Shown piece by piece: positions 56,897 to 64,000 of a stretch of 64,000 bases of DNA (position 1 is the first letter of the stretch; every line of letters begins with the position of its first letter). This DNA is from Voacanga thouarsii (Eukaryota > Streptophyta > Magnoliopsida > Gentianales > Apocynaceae): contig JANUWF010001188.1 of NCBI GenBank assembly GCA_026120185.1, positions 248,001 to 312,000 of the forward strand. The letters are read 5' to 3'. A model generated the notes under the pieces. It saw only the letters and a list, made by a program, of their open reading frames with translations, made no database searches and had not been told where the DNA came from. A program made the position numbers and the translations under genes.

Positions 56897-57383
56897 TGTT
56901 AGGGATAGGCCCAAGGAACAAACCAAAACTCTAATGGAAAAACCACACAAGACGATAATAAAAAAATAATAATAAAAAAATAACGTGGAAAAAAAAATAA
57001 ATAACGAAAAAGGAAATAAAAGAGAGAGAGACAAAAAAACTTACGTGGTTCAGTCAAATGACCTACGTCCACTGGCAGAGATGGAACAAAACTTCACTAT
57101 GAAAAAGACAATTTAAAAGACTTTAGGAAAGTGTTCCTAAACCACTAAACACCATTAATATAAAACAAGAGTATTACAAATAATAAATACCTCAATGGTT
57201 GTTCAAACTCTTGTGTTGGTGTTGTTATGTACATCAAATAACCGAATTAAGCCTTTATTTATAGGCATCTTGAGGAGGTTAGAATTCATAGAAATTCGAT
57301 ATGGGATTCCTTCATGAAACAAAGTATTAAGGGTGGTGAAGAAATCATTAGTTTCCCGATGTAGGATGCAAGGTACCCCAACA
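56897..57383 (-). mobile_element. Copia 3' LTR (family E)
   Basis: 487 bp. On the minus strand it begins TGTTGGGGTACC at 57383, right after the purine tract AAAGTGGAGATT, and ends CCTATCCCTAACA at 56897. The short terminal inverted repeat TGTTRGGG is good. It is inserted in the LINE RNase H; ATGTT at 56892-56896 would be the target duplication. Confidence 0.88.
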
Positions 57384-57395
57384 AATCTCCACTTT
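57384..57395 (-). other. Copia polypurine tract
   Basis: Minus-strand AAAGTGGAGATT just before the 3' LTR, the usual form in Tork-type plant copia elements. Confidence 0.8.
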
Positions 57396-57489
57396 GACTT
57401 GCATCCTAAACTCAAACATAGCAGTTTTGCTCCACCTTCTTCACAAAAGTCCAAAGACAAAAAATCACGAACAGTGAACGCCAATCAAG

Positions 57490-58245
57490 TCTAGACTCTA
57501 CTTGAACTTGAAAACGAGAAGAGCTTTCGTAAGCATGTCAGCAGGATTATCTTTAATGTTAATCTTCTGAACAAAGACTTTCTTCTCAGCAATGATATCT
57601 CGAATAAAGTGAAGCTTCACATCAATATGCTTTGTTCTCTCATGATACATCTGATCTCTAGTCAAATGTAATGTACTTTAACTGTCATAGTAAATTGTAG
57701 TTACACCTTTATGTAGACTGAGCTCACCAAATAAACCTTTCAACCACAGGACTTCTTTGATTGCCTCGGTTAGAGCTATATATTCTGCCTCTGTAGTAGA
57801 CAATGCCACTACATGCTGTAAGCTGGCTTTCCAACTAACTGTACAACCTCTAATACCAAATACATAGCCAATAAGTGATCTTTTCCTGTCAAGATCTCGA
57901 CATAGTCAGAGTCCACAAAACTAACTAAAGTGTTATTATTTCTTCCAAACTCCAAACAAGTATTTAAAGTACTTCATAAGTATTTGAGAATCCATTTCAT
58001 GGCTTGCCAATGTGCTTTTCCTGGACAAGACATATATCTGCTAACCAGACTAACTACTTGTGAAATATTCGAACGAGTACAAACCATTGCATACATTATA
58101 CTACCGACTACACTGGAATATGGAACCTGTGCCATGTAATCTTCCTCTTCACTTGACTGTGGTGACTGAGCAACTAAAAGTTTAAAATGACTCGCAAAAT
58201 AAGTACTTACAGGTTTTGTATTTTTCATGCCAAACTTCTCCAAAA
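57490..58245 (-). pseudogene. Copia RNase H, degraded
   Basis: The minus strand encodes SSVVGSIMYAMVCTRSNISQVVSLVSRYMSCPGKAHWQAMKWILKYL (57974-58243), the usual start of copia RNase H. Beyond it, in shifting frames, come [12 protein letters not shown], [17 protein letters not shown] and HERTKHIDVKLHFI-like text (57500-57950). Several stops and frame changes are present. Confidence 0.85.
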
Positions 58246-58269
58246 CCTTCTCAATGTAATTTTCTTGAG

Positions 58270-59058
58270 TCAGGTACAGCTTTCCAAGAGCTCGACTCTC
58301 TTGATCTCCATGCCAAGAATCTTTTTAGCTACTCTCAAATCTTTCATCTCAAATTTACTCTTTAACTGTCTTTTCAAGACATCGATTTCTACCAGTTTCT
58401 TAGTAGCAATAAGCATGTCATCAATATAGAGCAGTAGATAAATGAAAGAACCATCATATAACTTCCAGAAGTAAACACAGCTGTCGTACATACTCCTTAA
58501 ATAACCATGACTTAACATAAAGGAGTCAAACCTATTGTACCATTGTCTTTAAGACTGTTTCAATCTATACAAGTATATCTTCAAAAGGCAAACATGGTCT
58601 TCTTTTCCTTCAATTTCAAATCCCTCAGGCTGCTTCATGTAAATTTGTTCCTCAAGATTACCATGCAGGAAGGTTATTTTAATGTCAAGCTGCTCTAATT
58701 TCAAATCATACATAGCAACTAAAGTAAGAAAAACACGGATAGAGCTATGTTTAACAACAAGTGAAAATACGATACTAAAATCAACACCTTGTACTTGACT
58801 ATACCCCTTCGCAACCAATCTTGCTTTATACCTTCCATCTTCAGCTCTGGGAATACTCTCTTTTTTCTTGAAAACACATTTGCAACCAATAATTTTCTTT
58901 CCCAAAGGCGGCTTTACAAGGATCCAAGTTCCATTCTTGTGGATGGACTCAATTTCTTCATTCATTGCAATCATCCACTTAACTAAATCTTTACATGAAA
59001 CAGCTTCATTGTAGGTAGACGGTTCACTATCTCCATCTGTTTCTTCTGCAACTAACAA
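58270..59058 (-). pseudogene. Copia reverse transcriptase, minus strand
   Basis: Minus strand 58549-59058 encodes [74 protein letters not shown] and YRLKQS. After a stop and frame change near 58530, 58270-58518 gives DSCVYF, YLLLYIDDMLIATKK (catalytic box Y-I-D-D) and KFEMKDLRVAKKILGMEI. It is the Tork/TNT1-like type of Ty1/copia. It is inactive. Confidence 0.92.
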
Positions 59059-59175
59059 AGCATATGCAACTAAATTTGGATACCATTGCGGTGGTCAAAT
59101 CTTCCTTCTTGATCTATTCCTGGCTGTGGAATATTCTTCTTCTCTATCTTCTTCAGCACTGTGAACTGCATTTTG

Positions 59176-59490
59176 CTAAACAGAAGAAGTCAAATTAGAA
59201 GGACTAAAACTGCCAATTTCAAGCTCCATCTGCTCCTGCATACCATCTTCATCTGTACGAGAAGAACTCGAAGACTCCCTTTTGGAATTTAACATAGACA
59301 ATTCATTAAATGTAACATCTCTGGTAATTACAAATTTTGGTGATTTGGGATCTAGATACCACAATCTGTATCCTTTCACCCCAGAAGCATACCTAAGGAA
59401 AATATATTTCTTAGCTTTAGGTTCCAATTTCCCATCATTTACATACATGTATGCTGGACATCTAAAAACTTTCAAATTAGAATACACTAC
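59176..59490 (-). pseudogene. Copia integrase C-terminal part, cut by CACTA
   Basis: The minus strand reads YSNLKVFRCPAYMYVNDGKL, AKKYIFLRYASGVKGYRLW, then PKFVITRDVTFNE, the conserved region past the copia integrase core. The first codons of the open frame beyond 59490 belong to the CACTA end, not to copia. The rest of the integrase, gag and the 5' LTR must lie right of the CACTA element, outside the window. Confidence 0.9.
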
Positions 59491-60150
59491 AAGAGAAATA
59501 GACTTTAGTGACAATAAATATTAGTGACACCAAAATGCTTGTCACCAAATAACATAATTAGTGACAACCCTTTAAGTTGTTAGTAAAGGTCAAATTTTTA
59601 GTGACAACAAAAACGATTGTCACTAAATGATAACTTTTAGTGACAATAGAAAATGTAGTCACTATTTTTTGTCACTCAAGGCTTTTCTGCCAATCTTATT
59701 TGAAAACTAAAAATCTATTTAGTGACAACTAAAACATTGTTGTCACTAAAACGAAACTGTTGTCACTAAATAATGCACATATAGTGACAAAAAATGTCTT
59801 GTGGCTAAATAGTGCACTTATAGCAACAACACTTTTCTTGTCACATTTATGTGCATTTAGTGACGAAAAACATTGGAGAAATAGGCTTTAGTGACAATAA
59901 ATATTAGTGACAACAAAATGCTTCTCACTAAATAACAGAATTAGAGACAACATTTTAAGTTGTTGAGACAAACCTTTAGTGACAATAAAAAAGATTGTCA
60001 CTAAATGATAACTTTTAGTGTGAATGGAAAACTTTGTCACTAAAGGCTTTCCGGCCAATCTCATTTGAAAGCAGGAAATCTCATATGTCACTAAAAAGAA
60101 AATGTTGTCATTAAATAGTGCACATATAGTGATTAAAATTTTCTAGTCAC
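59491..60150 (+). mobile_element. CACTA element left terminus and subterminal repeats
   Basis: Begins CACTACAAGAGAAATAGAC at 59491 with ATA before it (likely 3-bp target duplication). Then many copies of TTTAGTGACAA and TTGTCACTAAA in both orientations. The block 59503-59860 is repeated with a period of about 376 bp from 59879 to 60150. The end resembles that of the minus-strand CACTA at 33925 (CACTACAAAAAAAATAGCC, TTTAGTGACAAAA). Confidence 0.88.
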
Positions 60151-62360
60151 TAAATCCAACAAATCCAACAAAATCTCTAAAAATTGCCAAAAACCTAAGA
60201 TATTTACAAAGATAGGCACTTCAAATTAACGATCGACCGTTAAATTTGTTAAAATTGTTAAGAAAAGTGTCATGACCAAATTTGAAGGTAATCGAATATA
60301 TTTTGACACGCAATCCAACAAACTATCTGAAAATATAAAAAACCTAAGGCATTTACAAAGATATGCACATCAAACTAACGACCCAACCGTTGATTTATTG
60401 AAATTGTTAAAAAAAAAAAAAGTGTTATGACTAAATTTAAAGGTAATCAGATATAGTTTGGCACGTAATCCAATTAAATTTCTACAAAAATATGAAAACC
60501 TAAGGCATTTACAAAGATAGGCACTTCAAATTAAAAATCCGACCATTAAATTTGTTAAATTGCTAAGAAAAGTGTTATAACCAAATTTGAAGAAAATCGG
60601 ATATATTTTCCCATGCAATCCAACAAATATCTACAAAAAATCGAAAACCTAAGGCATTTACAAAAATAGGCACTTTAAATTATTGATCCAACCGTTAGAT
60701 TTGTTTAAATTTCTAGAAAAAGTGTTATGACCAAATTTAAAGATAATCAAATATACTTTTGCACGTAATCCAACAAAATATCTACAAAAATACCGAAAAC
60801 CTAAGGTATTTAGAAAGATAGGCACTGCAAATTAACGACCTGACCATTAGATTAGTTGAAATTATTAAGAAAAGTGTTATAACCAAATTTAAAGGTAATC
60901 AGATATATTTTGGCACGTAATCCAATTTAAATCTCTACAAAAATATGAAAATCTAATATATTTACAAAGATAGGAACTTCAAATTAATGATCCGGCCATT
61001 AGATTTGTTGAAATTGTTAGGAAATGTGTTATGACCAAATTTGAAGATAATCGGATATATTTTGGCAAGCAATCCAACAAATGTCTACAAAAGTACCGAA
61101 AACCTAAGGCATTTACAAAGATAGGCACTTTAAATTAATGATTCGACCGTTAGATTTGTTTAAACTGTTAGGAAAAATGTTATGACCAAATTTAAAGATA
61201 ATCGGATATACTTTTGCACATAATCCAACAAAAAATATTTAGAAAAGTACCAAAAACCTAAGGTATTTTCAAATATAGGCACTGTAAATTACCAATTCGA
61301 CCGTTAGATTTATTGAAATTAATAAGAAAAGTGTTATAACCAAATTTAAAGGTAATCAGTTTATTTTGGCCCGCAATCCAATTAAATCTCTATAAAAATT
61401 TGAAAACTTAAGGCATTTATAAAGATAGGCACTTATTAATGATCGGACCGCTAAATTTGTTGAAATTGCTAAGAAAAGTGTTATGACCAAATTTGAAGAT
61501 AATCGGATATATTTTGGCATGCAATCCAACAAATGTTTACAAAAATATCGAAAACCTAAAGCATTTATAAAGATAAGCACTTTAAATTAATGATTCGATC
61601 ATTAGATTTATTTAAATTGCTAGAAAAAGTGTTATGACCAAATTTAAAGATAATCAGATATACTTTTGCACGTAATCCAATAAAATATTTACAAAATTAT
61701 CAAAACCCTGAGGTATTTAAAAGATAGGCACTGCAAATTAACGATCCGACCATTAAATTTGTTGAAATTATTCAGAAAGGTGTTATAACCAAATTTAAAG
61801 ATAATCAAATATATTTTAGCACATAATCCAATAAAATATCTATAAAAATACCAAAAAACCTAAAGTATTTACAAAGATAGGCACTGCAAATTAACGATCC
61901 GATCGTTTGATTTGTTGAAATTGTTAATAAAAGTGTTATAACCAAATTTAAAGGTAATCAAATATATTTTGGCACGTAATCCAATTAAATCTCTACAAAA
62001 TTTTGAAAACCTAAGGCATTTAAAAAGATAGTCACTTCAAGTTAATGATCCGACCGTTAGATTTGTTAAAATTGCTAAGAAAATTGTTATGACCAAATTT
62101 AAAGATAATCGGATATATTTTGACACGCAATCCAACAATTGTCTACAAAAATATCGAAAACCTAAGACATTTACAAAGATAGGCAGTTTAAATTAATGAT
62201 CCGACTGTTAGATTTGTTTAAATTACTAGGAAAAGTGCTATGATCAAATTTAAAGATAATCAAATATATTTAGACACGTAATCTAGCATAATATCATTAA
62301 AAATGATAATTTAACACATTTACAAAGATGGATATATCATATTAATGATCCAACCATTAG
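60150..62360 (+). repeat. ~15 tandem copies of a ~151-bp CACTA repeat
   Basis: The landmark ACAAAGATAGGCAC recurs at about 60211, 60359, 60516, 60664, 60817, 60969, 61120, 61273, 61424, 61572, 61723, 61876, 62027, 62179 and 62327, with a mean spacing of about 151. Each unit holds CCGACCGTTAGATTTGTTGA, AAGTGTTATGACCAAATTT, AATCGGATATATTTTGGCA and TAATCCAAC blocks. Units differ by perhaps 10-15%. No coding. Confidence 0.93.
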
Positions 62361-62612
62361 GTGTATTCGTTTTATTTTAGTTGTTTGACATATTAATTTC
62401 AATGCACATTAATTATTTTTTTTAGTAATCTAGTTCCTCAAATTACATGTCTGTATTTGTTTTAGCTGTATGGTAATATGTTTCAAAGATCTATATTTTT
62501 TAAAAGTGCCTATGTTGATGGTTTTATCTATATGTATTTGTTATGCTTTGGACGTTTATTAGCTTTATTTAAAGAATGACTTTCTAATGATCTATTTTCC
62601 ATTACTTCTTAG
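62361..62612 (+). other. CACTA upstream region of ORF1
   Basis: AT-rich leader ending in ACTTCTTAG directly before the ATG at 62613, which may be an intron acceptor of a 5'UTR intron. Confidence 0.4.
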
Positions 62613-63065
62613 ATGGTTGGACCAGGAAGAAAAGGAACTTTTGCTAGAAAGGGTGGTAGGAGAGCAAAAGGTACAAGGCCAGAAGCTATTATCCCATATG
62701 CCAATATTTCAATACTTCCAAGTGAAAGTGACGGTAATAATGCAATAAGAAGAGCAAGTCCTAAATCAGTCAATCATGTTAATGATAGTTCATCCCCAAT
62801 ACCAAATCTTGTCGCTAGATCAAAAGGTACAAGCCCAGAAGCTATAATCCCATGTGCTAATATTTCGATGCTTCCAAGTGAAAGTGACGGTAATAATGCA
62901 ATAAGAAGAGTAAGTCCTGAATCAGTCAATCATGTTAATGATAGTTCATCCCCAACACCAAATCTTATCACAAGATGTGAAAATGTAGATAATTTTCCAA
63001 ATTCTGAATCTCATGCCCCTAGAAGTATTGATGTAAATATGACTCAGAAGGTCAAATGGATGCAG
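62613..63065 (+). CDS. CACTA ORF1-like exon with internal duplication (partial)
   Basis: 151 codons from ATG 62613 to a donor (CAG|GTAAAA) at 63065/63066. The N-terminus is basic (GPGRKGTFARKGGRRAKG). Residues about 20-70 and 72-122 are two copies of a 52-residue unit (GTxPEAIIPxANISxLPSES, then NHVNDSSSPxPNL). The following segment (63150-63390) carries the plant Ptta/En/Spm motif RKRGPTR, so this is probably the start of a CACTA accessory protein (TnpA-like), thought to bind the subterminal repeats. The exon is open, but the gene as a whole appears broken. Confidence 0.6.
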
Positions 63066-63148
63066 GTAAAACTTTAATTTGTTTTTTCTGTAATCCTGGA
63101 ATAGTTTGATTACTTTTTGTGGTCTTTAGGAAATATTAATTCTTGTAG

Positions 63149-63390
63149 GCCATTCAGCACCTACAAGAAAAAGAGGTCCAACAAGGAATATTACGTTATC
63201 AAAGAAAAGAGAAAGTGAAAAAGACCTCGAAGTTGAGTTGTCCAAAGCAGCAGATCGCATTATCGGCCCAGATGCACAGTTTCTGATATCTGAGGGAGGC
63301 TACATTTTGAGGACAAATGCAAAGTTACAAGTTACAAAATGGGCGCAGCTGAGTGAACAACATAGGGAAGACTTATACAACATGGTTTAG
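63149..63390 (+). pseudogene. CACTA Ptta/En/Spm-type segment
   Basis: After an acceptor (TCTTGTAG at 63148) the plus strand encodes HSAPTRKRGPTR, then DAQFLISEGGYILRTNAKLQ and WAQLSEQHREDLYNMV before a TAG at 63388-63390, followed by GTAAGAG like a donor. RGPTR and the W-x-x-x-x-E-x-x-x-E/D spacing fit the plant Ptta/En/Spm transposase family. The simple splice from 63065 does not keep frame, and the TAG may replace a Trp codon, so the gene looks frameshifted and truncated. Confidence 0.6.
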
Positions 63391-63766
63391 GTAAGAGTAT
63401 ATTTATAAATTATTTATATATAGGTAGAATATGAGATTAATTGTAAAAAAGTTCTAAACTGCTGTGGCCACTATTAGGGGCATTATTCAATAGAGATGCA
63501 CTAGGAGAGTGACACGGGGAGAGTGGCTCTAATATTTATTTTTGTTGGAGATTCCATCATTACTGAATTTCCGCTAAAGAATACAGAAAACAAAAATATA
63601 AGATAATTCTCTCCCTAAATATTCTTTTTTTTTTTTCATTTTGGATGGGCAAGAATTTAAGATCTTGATGAAACTATAGCTGTTTTGGCTAGCAAGTACA
63701 TTGTTTGACGAAACTATAGCTACCTACTAATTCTTGAAATATTTTCCTAACAAAGTAATGAGAGGA
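63391..63766. other. CACTA intron or unassigned DNA
   Basis: No coding motif. A short direct repeat (GAAACTATAGCT at 63670 and 63710) is the only structure noticed. Confidence 0.4.
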
Positions 63767-64000
63767 TGATAGGGCCTAAATTAGTCATATTTTTCCTAGT
63801 TATTTGAGGCTATTTTTGTGAAACATTTTGTTCAATAACTAGTCATACTCCTTCATAATTGAGATTTTACCCTTGGAAATGTATTTTGTGTATTATTTCA
63901 AATTTTAGGGGTAAAATATGACAAAAACAACGCAAAATAGAACAGAGGCAGCCATGGCAGGGGAACTAGCGCGGCCATGTTCTATTGGCACACACTTCAA
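63767..64000 (+). mobile_element. Family B LTR start, cut by window end
   Basis: TGATAGGGCCTAAATTAGTC and the next 220 bases match 24613-24840, including GGCACACACTTCAA at the very end. It lies inside the CACTA element. AGAGGA or GAGGA just before it would be the target duplication. Confidence 0.8.

Noticed and set aside
1..64000. CRISPR arrays, operons, bacterial promoters or riboswitches
   Set aside because: The sequence is plant nuclear; the regular repeats at 60150-62360 have no spacer-repeat structure and belong to a CACTA element.

Overview
The window is nuclear DNA of a flowering plant. It is AT-rich and made almost entirely of old, nested transposable elements of plant lineages: Ty3/gypsy chromovirus, Athila/Tat-like gypsy, Ty1/copia, L1-type LINE, CACTA (En/Spm) and hAT. 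The species cannot be fixed from sequence alone. No intact host gene was found; every long coding signal is transposon-derived and broken. The one trace of a host gene is a small heat-shock protein (HSP20) exon carried inside a hAT element.

Layout. 1-4253: a very long LTR (family A), sitting inside an inverted LTR of the same family (4254-5195). 5196-8830: minus-strand chromovirus gag-pol relic (chromodomain, integrase, RNase H, RT, protease, zinc knuckle). 8840-9904: LTR fragment (family F) and unassigned DNA. 9905-13656: an old gypsy LTR, primer-binding site and gag start, split by a 1757-bp solo LTR (10139-11895, TSD TATTT). 13657-17105: Athila/Tat-like LTR (family B) and leader. 17106-24612: copia element (LTR, PBS, gag, protease, integrase, RT, RNase H), cut by a family B LTR (24613-30386), which itself holds a 4255-bp family A solo LTR (25738-29992, TSD ATAGT).

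30387-35642: start of an Athila-like gag, then pieces of a CACTA TnpD transposase on both sides of a second CACTA terminus, with a perfect 196-bp palindrome and simple repeats. 35643-43440: a mosaic of LTR pieces, including 1.2-kb inverted arms around a family B-like LTR. 43470-44064: minus-strand copia RT scrap. 44065-56435: an LTR end fused to a LINE fragment, amplified as a four-copy tandem array of about 1.16 kb per unit. The fourth unit is split by a complete 7.4-kb hAT element (48438-55863) with matching TIRs and an 8-bp TSD. 56436-64000: LINE RNase H remnant, entered by a minus-strand copia element (3' LTR at 56897-57383), entered in turn by a CACTA element (from 59491) with about fifteen 151-bp repeats and an ORF1-like gene, with a family B LTR beginning at 63767.

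Functionally nothing here works together as a pathway. The value lies in the order of insertions, which is recorded by TSDs, abrupt junctions and empty-site copies, and in a few structures the element families alone do not explain: the perfect palindrome, the HSP20 capture, the LTR-LINE tandem array, and the GGCGCC-type motifs recurring in LTRs of different superfamilies.
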